A stretch of DNA of 64,000 nt from contig NC_134036.1 of NCBI RefSeq assembly GCF_964204645.1, positions 10,280,704 to 10,344,703 on the forward strand. The letters are read 5' to 3'. This DNA is from Tubulanus polymorphus. Its lineage: Eukaryota; Nemertea; Palaeonemertea; Tubulaniformes; Tubulanidae. Below the pieces are notes generated by a model, which saw only the letters and a list, made by a program, of their open reading frames with translations, was not told the origin of the DNA and made no database searches. Position 1 is the stretch's first letter; each line of letters starts with the position of its first letter. A program made the position numbers and the translations under genes. Below are positions 23,928 through 33,200 of this stretch, in pieces.

Positions 23928-25089
23928 ATGGAAGGTGGAATATATGAAATACAAACTCCAAGTGAAATGATATCAGATATATATTATATATTACCTTGAT
24001 GAATACATTAGATATTTTGGAGATTACTTTAATCAATTCAAATATAGAATAAGTAAAATAGATAAGAATATTGAAACAAAAAAAGAAAATAATATTGAAC
24101 CTAAAATAGAAGATAAGAATGATATTGAATATAAAATAGAAGATAATATTGAAACTAAAATAGAAGATAGTAATAATATTGAAACTAAAATAGAAGATGT
24201 AACAGCATCTACATCTTATAATATACCCTCTATATATGATATTGAATCAAAAAAAGATTATAATCAAAAATATTGTGATGTATGTAAGAAATATATATCA
24301 TATGAAAATTGGGCATCACATAAGAAATCAAAGAAACATATAGAAAAAGAAAAGAATAATAATGATAATAATATATCACTTAGTAATATAAAAGATAATG
24401 TTAACCCAATTGAAACTAATGATACCATAGAAAATATAACAGATAATGTAATAAATAATGTTAACCTAATTGAAACTAATGATAATGATATAACAGATAA
24501 TGAAATAATTGATGATTCTAAAAAACATTGTAACATTTGTAATTTAGATATTTCTAAAAGTAATTTTTCTAAACATAAAAAATCTAAGTGGCACATAGAA
24601 AATGAAAAAGAATTAATATGTGATTATTGTAATAAAGAAATTGAACCTGTTGATAAAATTACTCATTATAAATCAAAATTACATCTTATTAATGTTTATA
24701 AAAAAGTGGGTATGTTACCATTGTTAAATAACCCTTTAGAATATATCAAATATTTTGATTATAATATTAACCAATATGAAATATTCTATAGTTTGTTATT
24801 ACGTAAATTTTTAGATTATGCAAACGATAATCTTGAACAAATGTATAAATTATTATATTTGAGAAGAAAAGATTCAACTTATTTGATAATTAATTTTGGA
24901 TATGATATTGATTTTTATTATTATGATTTTGATGAAAACTTTGAAAAAATGAAAGAAAAAATTAATATGCCTACCGATTATAGATTAATGATGGCTCGAC
25001 TAAACTCAATAAATATACCAAAGACTTATGGAGAATTTGATATAAACGAAGATGATTTTATAAATGTATTAGAAACAAAATTAGAATAA
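23928..25089 (+). CDS. Triple C2H2 zinc-finger protein with IETKIED repeats (one frameshift)
   Basis: The ATG at 23928 has the AATAAAAATTT-N9 motif in front. After about 23 codons the frame meets a stop at 24000, while a second frame is open from 23968 to 25089, so one indel lies in the TATATTATATA stretch between. The protein has a repeat-rich acidic/lysine segment (copies of IE(T/P/Y)KIEDN) and three spaced fingers of the same style as the polymerase N-terminus: CDVCKKYISYENWASH, CNICNLDISKSNFSKH and CDYCNKEIEPVDKITHY. A helical, tyrosine-rich C-terminal domain follows. It may bind DNA, perhaps the element ends or promoters. No closer family is recognised. Confidence 0.65.
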
Positions 25090-25495
25090 TTATTATAAAA
25101 CTATTTATATATCTATAAAACTATTTATATATCTATGCACTAGACGTACGAGTAAGAAAGTAAGAATCCAAAAATCCTTGCCAAGAAATATAAATTATAA
25201 ACATAAATTATAAACATAGATTATAAACATAAATTATAAACATAAATTATAAACATAAATTATAAATATAAATTATAAACATAAATTATAATCATAAATT
25301 ATAAACATAGTTTTAATATATGATATATTCATTATTATATATTTCATTTAATAATTCATATTTCTATGGACTAGACGTACGTAAGAATCCAAAATTCTTA
25401 CCAAGAAAGTAAAAAGGTAAGAATCTTACTTTCTTACTCGTACGTCTAGTACATAGATATATAAATTAGTTTCTATAATATTCCAAATTAGGATT
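25090..25495. repeat. Convergence region with 13-bp iterons inside a long inverted repeat
   Basis: Between the two convergent cassettes lie about nine tandem copies of a 13-bp unit (ATAAATTATAAAC, 25190-25309). They are flanked by an inverted repeat: 25139-25165 (ACTAGACGTACGAGTAAGAA...) and 25424-25450 are perfect complements over 27 bases, extending to about 37 with one mismatch. A third, direct partial copy lies at 25371-25400. Two direct 19-bp copies of AAACTATTTATATATCTAT sit at 25099-25136. The arrangement suggests bidirectional transcription termination, an internal origin or a protein-binding locus. Confidence 0.75.
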
Positions 25496-26110
25496 TTATT
25501 TTATAAATTTATATTCATAGGGAAATTGTAGTCTCAGAAGTAATTTGGAACTTTTATTATTTTTTAATTTATTCATATATTCATCGTGTAATTCAGGAGG
25601 TATAATTTGAATTTCTTCCAACGATTGTTGCATAGATTTTCTATCTTTGTTATAAAATAAAACTAGAAATCTTATATTCTCTCTAAAATCTTTCACAATT
25701 GAATTATATTTCTGATTTAAAACCCATGTTGTTATCCCAAAATGTCTACCAGAGAAAGCTAAATAACACAACTCACTTTCTCTAATTTTAGAATCATGTA
25801 AATTTTCGCAATCATCGATAATAAATAATGTATTAGATCCTTTATAAATATCTAATGCAATTTTTATACAATTATCTAAATTATCTTTCACTGTTTTAGA
25901 ATTTAATATAATAAACTTTTTATCTTTAAAAACTATATCTCTATTATACGTTTCATTCATTTCATAAGTGGGACAGAATAATATTATATTATCGAAATGA
26001 TTTTTATAAATAGTTTCTAATAAATCTAATATGAAGTGTGTTTTACCACAATTCGTAACTCCAGTAACTAACATATTATGTGGTTCAAATATAAACAAAT
26101 CTTTATTCAT
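25496..26110 (-). CDS. A32/FtsK-HerA-type genome-packaging ATPase
   Basis: The 204-residue P-loop ATPase has Walker A in LVTGVTNCGKTHFILDLLE (about residues 14-32) and Walker B in TLFIIDDCENLHD (about residues 94-106). It continues with AFSGRHFGITTWVLNQKY, the sensor region typical of poxvirus A32-like and Polinton packaging ATPases. It would drive DNA into capsids. The start ATG, in the context AGAATAAATG, overlaps the last codons of the integrase gene by eight bases. It is the last gene of the minus-strand cassette. The frame is intact. Confidence 0.85.
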   Translation of the reverse strand: MNKDLFIFEPHNMLVTGVTNCGKTHFILDLLETIYKNHFDNIILFCPTYEMNETYNRDIVFKDKKFIILNSKTVKDNLDNCIKIALDIYKGSNTLFIIDDCENLHDSKIRESELCYLAFSGRHFGITTWVLNQKYNSIVKDFRENIRFLVLFYNKDRKSMQQSLEEIQIIPPELHDEYMNKLKNNKSSKLLLRLQFPYEYKFIK

Positions 26111-27202
26111 TTATTCTTTTAATTTTACTAGATAAAATCCATTCATTAAATTTATCATCATATCCTTTATATTTCACCAGAGAATATTTCTTACCGCGTA
26201 ATGTTTTAGTTTTTAATACCTTTTCTATTTTGTATTCTATTTCATCTGGATTTGGTACTAATGATAATTCTTGTTCATAAAAATAACCTAATATTTCTTC
26301 ATCTTTTAAATCAAACAATTTATAAACAAATGGTTTAGTTAATATTATCTTTTTAATTTTAAATATTTCTTCAGTAAAATTAGGGGTATAGCCTTTATAA
26401 AATGTTTTTCGATATTTAGAAATGCTAACATGTTGTCCTATTTTAAATTTAGGTTCTCCAAAATCATGTGTAACAAATGCTCCATATAAATTATTCCAAA
26501 CTATTTCTGAATTTTCTTCTTTTCTAGCTTGTATAGGTTTCATATTTATAGAACTATGTTTAGAATTATTATAACCTTTAACTAAATCATCTAATATATT
26601 TATAGACTCATCGATATATTTATATGTTTGATTAGCGGTGAAATATTTCCACATTCTAGTTTTCAATGTTTTATTAAATCTTTCTATAACAGATGCTTTT
26701 TTATCTGAATGTGTTGAAAAATATTCTACATCGTTATCAGTTAATAGTTTTTTAAAATGTTTGTTATAAAATTCTTTACCTTCATCAAATTGTATTTTAT
26801 CTGGGATAGCTTCTTTAAATATTAATTTGAAAGAATTTGTAACTTCTATACCAGTTTTATTTTTAATCGGGATACTCCATGCGTATCTACTGAATATATC
26901 TATAACATTTAGTATCCAAAATATCCTTTGTTATATTCTTCTAAGTTTTTCATATCAATTAAATCAGCTTGCCATTGTTGGTCAATATATGAAACCATTA
27001 CTTTTCTTGTTAAATATTTTTTATCCATCTTTTTATGAATTTGATATGTTGGTTGATTTTGTAACCATGATTTTAATTCACTATATTTTATTTTTTCTTT
27101 ATCAGATTTAATTTTATCCCATAATTCCGAAACACTTGAATATGAAACTTCACTTTCTGGGTTATAATATAAATCTCTTAAATATTGTTCTTTTTTCATC
27201 AT
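26103..27202 (-). CDS. Retroviral-type DDE integrase with chromodomain (one frameshift)
   Basis: From MMKKEQYLRDLYYNP a helical, Polinton-type N-terminus leads to the catalytic core: QWQADLIDM (first Asp), KIQFDEGKEFYNK (second Asp) and KASVIERFNKTLK (Glu). YNNSKHSSINMKP and an SH3-like KFKIGQHVSISK segment follow. The C-terminus is a chromodomain (YKIEKVLKTK ... YSLVKYKGYDDKFNEWI). The frame breaks near 26927-26930 in a short T run on the minus strand, where one missing base would explain it; the remainder is open. The enzyme would insert the element DNA into the host genome. The start lies three bases from the stop of the upstream membrane-protein gene. Confidence 0.88.
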
Positions 27203-27205
27203 ATT

Positions 27206-27600
27206 TTAATCCATTAATAATATTTTAGATTTATTTTCATTTGATTTATTTTCTGGTGGTTTATTGTCTGTACATGGGTAACGAAGTTTCCGTTCATCAT
27301 TATCATTATCACTTTCATTATTATTAAATTTATATTTATATATTACACCAGAGAATATACTTACTGTGATTAATCCAATTGTAATATATAATTTATTATT
27401 ACTTCCAGCATTATAAGAATTAGATGGATTATTATTTGAATTAATACCAGATTCATTTATATCAGTTAATTTCTTTTTCTTAGCTTTTTTTAATTCTGCA
27501 AATCTTTTACCTAATTTCTTTGCCCATTCAATTTGTTTCTCAGATCTAGGCTTTTTTTAATATCACCGTGTGGGTGTTGAACGACACCATCATCACTCAT
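27206..27600 (-). CDS. Small one-TM basic protein (one frameshift)
   Basis: The start MSDDGVVQHPHGDI overlaps the end of the upstream gene by eight bases (AAATAAATGAG). After a run of seven A (minus strand, about 27552-27558) the frame shifts, and the second frame reads KPRSEKQIEWAKKLGKRF, a lysine-rich stretch, an Asn/Ser linker, one hydrophobic helix (LYITIGLITVSIFSGVIY) and a charged tail. Proteins with 'KPRSEKQ..WA.KLG' starts recur in animal Maverick-like elements; their role is unknown, perhaps a virion membrane or DNA-condensing protein. A relative is present at 45228-45597 on the plus strand. Confidence 0.6.
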
Positions 27601-28210
27601 TTATTTTACTTAATTTTTGTTCTGATTCATCTTCTGTTTCGCGGTTTGGTTGTAGTACATCTGTTTCGTTCTTACCTGATTTACTTTTATCTTTGTTTTC
27701 CATAGGTTTGATATTCGAAAATGTTATAACTCCAGTAGAAATCAATGTCATAACCGATCCTAATTGGAATGAAGCGTATCCAACCCATTTTTGTAATTCA
27801 GTCATAATTAAGAAGTCATTTTTTAAATCACTATATAATTTATTTTCATCATTAATTGGCATTAGCCGGTTACATAATTTTGAATAACATTTGATAATAC
27901 CATTAGAAATAGAATCATTTATTCTAGCTAATCTTGACTCTTCATAAATCTTAAAATATTTGATTACTTTTTCTTTGTTTATATTATCTAATTCTTGAAA
28001 AGTTATTGTTTTGCCAATAAACTCTTTAGATTTGCCACTCGCAATCAATAGTTCGAGTTGATGCTTAGAATATAAATAGTACTCGTAATCAATATTACTA
28101 TCAATTTTATTATCACATTTAGTTGCCACATTATCATTATCATCTGTTAGGCCTAAATCTTCCAAAGTTTTTTCAACTTTAACATTATTCTTATTCGATT
28201 TCTTAGACAT
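27593..28210 (-). CDS. Unknown element protein with one hydrophobic C-terminal segment
   Basis: The 205-residue protein has a charged N-terminus, a helical middle (KHQLELLIASGKSKEFIGKT; FKIYEESRLARINDSIS) and one hydrophobic stretch (LQKWVGYASFQLGSVMTLIS) near residue 145, followed by a polar tail. I do not recognise a named family with confidence. Its place between the HNH gene and the small membrane protein and the presence of a possible membrane helix suggest a structural or assembly role. The start has the context TAATATAAATG. The frame is intact. Confidence 0.6.
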   Translation of the reverse strand: MSKKSNKNNVKVEKTLEDLGLTDDNDNVATKCDNKIDSNIDYEYYLYSKHQLELLIASGKSKEFIGKTITFQELDNINKEKVIKYFKIYEESRLARINDSISNGIIKCYSKLCNRLMPINDENKLYSDLKNDFLIMTELQKWVGYASFQLGSVMTLISTGVITFSNIKPMENKDKSKSGKNETDVLQPNRETEDESEQKLSKINE

Positions 28211-28557
28211 TTATATTAGAGAAATTTAATAAGAATAGTATTATAAGTATTCTTCAAATGATACTAGCTAGTTAAAGCTAAAGAATTCTAGTATTAGTTA
28301 TTGTTTTTTTAGTATTTTTTATTTGTGATATAAAGTATTCTTTTTTGAAAAAAAAATATTAAAAATTAAAATAGAAATAATAGATAGTTGAAGGTATGTA
28401 ATTTTTATTATATTTTATTTAAAATCTATTTGATATCACCATGTGGGTGCTGTACAGCACCATCTCACTACTTTTGTTTATCACTGTGTGGGTGCCGTTT
28501 ATGGCACCATCTATTAGGAGCAGTAGTTATAACTGTCCAGATAAGTCATTTCGGATC
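28211..28557. repeat. Intergenic segment with broken duplicates of the membrane-protein start
   Basis: Two pieces at 28433-28466 and 28481-28513 (plus-strand GTGTGGGTGCCG...GGCACCATC type) repeat, in the same orientation, the 27560-27595 sequence that encodes the DGVVQHPHGD start. The first piece still reads DGAVQHPHGDI on the minus strand. The next bases (TCTCACTACTTTTGT, then TGTCCAGATAAGTCATTTCGGATCC) recur near 45650-45710 in the relic element. Confidence 0.65.
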
Positions 28558-29133
28558 CTAGATATCAAATTCCTCAACGTATCGTTCATTATTTGGATTA
28601 TTGTTCCATTGATCAATAAATTTCTTTGCCTTTGTTAACTGTTCTAAATATAACTGTAAATCTAGTTTATTAGATTTGATTTGATTTTCTTTCCAACCCC
28701 AAATAAGTTTTTTATTGTATTCATCATTCATGTTAAATTTAGATATTGGTAACACATGATCAATATGGTAATAATCCCCATAATTATCTATATTCATTTT
28801 ATCATCGAATTGAAATATAATCCATGATTTGAGAAATTCATCTGAACAACCCAATAAATTAGATAGTGTTTCTGAATGTGTTTCTTTGTTGAATAATTGT
28901 GTTAATCTAGATCTTAAGCATTGTTTCAATCTAAAATTAAGATCTGTTTGATATCTTTCTCTCATATATTTTGTCATATAATAATTATAATGTTCTATAT
29001 TATCTTCTCGGTATTGTTTGGTATATAGTTTAAAACAAGTTTTACAGCAATATTGAAAACCATCTTTGCTAATCTTACGCTTACTAAATTCTGTACGGGT
29101 ACATTTACTGTGCTTGATGTACATTTTCCCCAT
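28558..29133 (-). CDS. HNH endonuclease with N-terminal zinc-binding cysteines
   Basis: The 191-residue protein starts MGKMYIKHSKCTRTEFSKRK and carries paired cysteines (CCKTC) near residue 30 that probably form a treble-clef or zinc ribbon with Cys11. The HNH core is HIDHVLPISKFN (about residues 124-135), followed by LIWGWKENQIKSNKLD with the asparagine/histidine-loop features of HNH nucleases. Free-standing HNH nucleases of this style occur in giant viruses and in some Maverick-like elements, where they may act as homing nucleases or in DNA processing. It is the outermost gene on the right. The AT-rich composition stops just upstream of it, near 29.14 kb. Confidence 0.85.
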   Translation of the reverse strand: MGKMYIKHSKCTRTEFSKRKISKDGFQYCCKTCFKLYTKQYREDNIEHYNYYMTKYMRERYQTDLNFRLKQCLRSRLTQLFNKETHSETLSNLLGCSDEFLKSWIIFQFDDKMNIDNYGDYYHIDHVLPISKFNMNDEYNKKLIWGWKENQIKSNKLDLQLYLEQLTKAKKFIDQWNNNPNNERYVEEFDI

Positions 29134-30130
29134 ATCCCACCAAACCAGATGCCTTTAGACATCGGTTAGAGGCAATCATGTGTAGAAAGGGTAGAATATT
29201 TTGAAGTTAACACCCCAGAAATATACCGGATATAATAACCAGCAAAAGGTTTTGCGAAACAAGAACTGATTAACTGTGTAAAACGTTTTGTTGCGTCGAT
29301 AACGCTTTTCGACCCGATTGCGATTCGTGTTTTTGTCTTGCACAACTTTAGCTTAGAAACCAATCAGCAAGCATCACATAACTGCATCACAAGACATGAC
29401 ACAAAAATTGATGCGAATGAATGAGTTTGCTATTGCACCATGTGGATTCCAGAGCCCAACAACTGTTCCTCGTGTTTTGTTATACCATGTGCGTCGAAGG
29501 TGTTGATTGTTAACGCTTACTCCAACGTTTTGTAAATTAATGTATTTCCTATTTTGACGGAACGTTTTAGGGTGCGCACCGCGTTTAGGTCATTGCGGAA
29601 CATATAGACTTATCTTAAATGTACTGATCTAAATTCTATTGCAGATGTACTGCAACAGGTGGTTCTACACATGCCTCGAAGTATTGATCTGTGCCACATC
29701 AAATAATGTAATCCTTCCATACGTATATGATGATAGATGTAGCTGCAAAACAGATATAATGGGTTGATAACACGATTTATTAACAATAAAATATCGAGAT
29801 TATCCATTTCTTTTGAAAATAAAATATTGTTATAGGATTGATTTGCCTTGCATTTTCCAAGAGACGTTTTGAGCGGAAGTTATTGCTTTAGCATTGCATT
29901 GCGAAAATGAAGATTTGTAATCGAAAGGCATATTTTTTCTCATTTGGAGAAATATTGTACTTTGAACTTATATTTCATCCTTGAAGTTATTTAGAGATCA
30001 AACCATGAATAGTTCTAAAAACCTACTTTCTAACACAGTAATCTCTCATTTTTAATGGTCAAATCCGGTACTCTTGACATGGACTATCCCACGACACACG
30101 GTTCTAGAAGTTTATGGCTCACAGATATGG
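29134..30130. other. Right flank of the Maverick-like element, no gene recognised
   Basis: Base composition returns to that of the host. No inverted copy of the left-end palindrome is visible here. Minus-strand open frames at 29166-29363 and 29610-29807 lack domains. Confidence 0.4.
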
Positions 30131-30230
30131 AGAATGCAACCTCCCCGTCAGGGATTCGAACTTTATAGCATCGAAAATGCTGTGGTACGGAACCTTGACA
30201 CACTATACCGAGTGCGAAGCTAGCTACACG
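30131..30230 (-). mobile_element. tRNA-derived SINE-like head
   Basis: On the minus strand a GGTATAGTGTGTCAAGG A-box-like word is followed about 45 bases later by AGTTCGAATCCCTGACGGGG, a B-box-like word. The spacing suits a Pol III promoter, but the segment cannot be folded into a good tRNA, so it is called a SINE head. Similar B-box ends appear near 47650 (minus), 47865 (plus) and 58900 (plus). Confidence 0.45.
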
Positions 30231-33200
30231 CGCAGCTTAGGCCACCTTCGGTTATCTGAGTTAGTCGACTATAGTTGAGCTAAACGAAACCGAATGTCCG
30301 TTAGTATGAACTATATTGCGGAAATAGTTCGAAAATCAAGCGCATTCGGTTAATAGTTCCGACCACTAGTCGACTAAATACGAAAACCGAATATTAGCTA
30401 ATCAGAGATCCCGTTTTATTTAAGCCCGGGTTTTCCAATTCAGTTCTTCCGTGAAAAGACCGATTACACAACGAGCAATCTTATTGGTGCCTCTTATTTA
30501 CCACGTACTTACCATTTAAAATGCAACAATCTCGTTTTTCCGAGCATAAATAATACGTATTCGACGAATAAAAAAAAACATATTGCGTGAAAAATTATAC
30601 ATGTACCAATGTATTGTACAACTTGATATTGATTGAATTTGACGTCGATGTGTCTAATCAATTCCCACCCGGCTCTTCAAAATTGATCCACGCGAATCGA
30701 TATCTACACTGATATAGCTATAAGTATGTTTCGATAACAGGATATAATTATTTTAATGAACTGTCACCTCGTGTGCGTTGCATGCATAGAACACATCGTT
30801 CTGACTAACGTACTGGACTTATAGACGTGGAATTGAAATTAAGTCACTACTGAATCCGATCGTTTAGAATAACTTTGGAAGAACGGTGATACAGTGTTTT
30901 TACCATTCCCTAGTGGCTTTACCATTTCCATTCATCGCGACATTTTTCTCCTAGCACGACTGAGGCGTAGAGCTCATTTCAATCAAAAGATTCTTATAAC
31001 GGGGGCTGTGAATTCATTTCAATTAACCCATTATCATCTTAACAACAATTATTAATGAATTATCATATATATTACTAGTTAACCCCGTTTCATCGACTTC
31101 AAAGTATTCCAATATTAGAATTAATCATCATTTATATTCTCAATATAATGTTTTGTCATGATGAGACTAATTACGAAACTCGGGCCCGGGGACCCGGCCG
31201 TCCTGCTAGACCAGACGATATACTCAAAGTCATGATGAAGCAGACATCAGAAGAGCTCGTTCTTCAACCATGGAGGCAATGAAGTTGCATTGACTATTTT
31301 CAATAAAAAATCAAACCACTACTCAGTACAGTCGAAGACCTGTATCATCTACCCAATCGCCAAATCCCATAATTCCCCAAATTTCTTAAAATTTCGATTT
31401 TAAATTTGCAATTCCACATTAGATTATCCCAGAAATTCTACATTTTTTTCGCAGGCGTCAAATAATTTATTTAAATTAATTTTCTTGTTTCAATTGCCAT
31501 GTTTACAATATTTGGATAAGTCGTGCTCAACGTACATGCAGAATTGGATTCATTGTTATAATGGGATGATAATTCATGGGCGTCAAGAGTCCAGCGACAT
31601 ACCCTTGATATGAAGCTTTTTAAAGTTTATCAGACTTGATTTGGAGTAAACTGAATTAGCCCTTAAAATACCAATTCCACATGGCTTAATGTTGTCTATG
31701 CTCTGCGATACAGTAGTTTAACTAATTTTCATGTATTCAAGAGTGAATTTGAATTGATCTCAAAACCAAAGAAAGCATTCTTCAAAAATTTAGAAAATCC
31801 TAGACTCATAATAAAAATCTGTGAAGTCATTTAAGGTCTTTCGCTCGAATCAAGCCGAGGGCTCAGGTGGCTAAAATTCAATTTCTCACTGTCCTATGAT
31901 GCCGAGTACGACGTAGTTTACACACTGAAACACGTTGGGCTGTGTTAGTGTAATTTGGATAAGTCAGCAATACAATGACTGCCCTGCCCCGCTGCATCTG
32001 AGACATAAACAAGTTAGACTGTATTGCTTCGATGCGTTGATAAACAGACTCCAAAGCAAGATGACCTGCCAAACTAAATCTTTGCTTATTACAATACTTC
32101 AATTTCATAATGTGGATAGGAAAAAGGTAATCGATAAGTGTGTTTGCATCGCGTCATCAATAAAAATTATTTTCCTCGGCACAAACTGCCTCGTCACGAG
32201 ACTTTATCAAGTTGATGCCACTGCTACCAGGGGACCATATCTTCAGTATCCTCAGAGCAGACTTTGGCTAGACTTGTTACATCAGTATTTTTACGTGGTA
32301 GCCCTTATGGATCCACATAGCCAGCATAATGTTGACACCGGAGGCGCGTCTTGGAAATATTCATATGTTATGGACGGATTAGAAATATTCTTAGTGCAGC
32401 AATATGTTGTTAATTGTTTTTTTTTCTCGACAACAATATGCAGTACATTTGTGTACTCAACTAAATTTACAGTCTTACTCTAAGAACCGGTCGTTTGTTT
32501 ATATACCCCACAATGATAATGAAAAAATGTGTAACAGTGAGTTGATACTTATGTTTTGCCGTCCATTTATATCGGTTCACACGTTCAATCGACTCATATC
32601 TGTATACGGCAATGCAGCCAGTGCATTCGGCTTCAGAAATGTTCAGTTCAATCGCTCAATGTTTAGTAAATGTATTCTCGAGTTCATCTCGTGATTGAAG
32701 TGTTTGAGTGCAGCAGGTGCACTAATCTATAAAATCTCTGATGTGTTTATGCTACGAGCAATTATCTCAGGTTGAGATTATTGCTCGTAGGTTTGTGTTA
32801 TTCAGCTCAAACGTACATGTGTAGCTGCAGCGATCAGCGCATTTTCTGGTATGCGGATGCAATACACGTTTATAGATTAATTTGTCCTAGTCGCTCTTTT
32901 CGCGTCGTATAGTTACCGCAACCCACCCATGTATCCATATGAAAAAAATGTTTTACAAATCGACAGTGCTTTTATAACGTTGAATCGTGAAAAGTAAGCA
33001 AGACTGATCTTTAGCATAATGCTGTGGAATGAAAAAAAATATAATAGTCGATATTGAAATGAGGTTTTCTGGTAAATGTCAGAAAACATTTAAGCTGATT
33101 ATCAATAGAAATAGACGTCAAATCAAGTCAAATATTATGTTGGTCACGTACCACTTTTCACTAGTATTTAACAGCAAATATAGAAATGGGTCTAATTAGT

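Larger units (their letters stand above)
17255..29133. mobile_element. Maverick/Polinton-type (adintovirus-related) virus-like element, about 11.9 kb
   Basis: Support comes from the co-occurrence, in one compact and very AT-rich block, of a protein-primed family B DNA polymerase, a retroviral-type integrase with C-terminal chromodomain, an A32/FtsK-like packaging ATPase and a candidate capsid gene. This is the hallmark set of Mavericks/Polintons. Ten genes lie in two convergent cassettes with short or overlapping junctions. Base composition and gene density change sharply at about 17.25 and 29.1 kb, marking the limits. The left limit has a palindrome; the right limit has no recognised TIR, and target duplications were not found. 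An adenain-like cysteine protease, usual in Polintons, was not identified. Several genes carry one frameshift each, so the copy is defective as written, though some shifts may be sequencing errors. Confidence 0.88.

Noticed and set aside
24264-24596. Hydrophobic minus-strand open frame, apparently a multi-TM protein
   Set aside because: It is the antisense of the repeat-rich segment of the C2H2 protein, and the fingers on the plus strand are clearly real.
25190-25309. CRISPR-like array of 13-bp repeats
   Set aside because: There are no unique spacers, the units are contiguous, and the genome is eukaryotic; these are iterons or a minisatellite.
26827-27111. Hydrophobic plus-strand open frame
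   Set aside because: It is the antisense of the integrase catalytic region, whose DDE residues identify the coding strand.
31935-32694. Overlapping open frames of 182 and 96 codons
   Set aside because: There is no domain, signal peptide or consistent exon boundary; composition looks non-coding.
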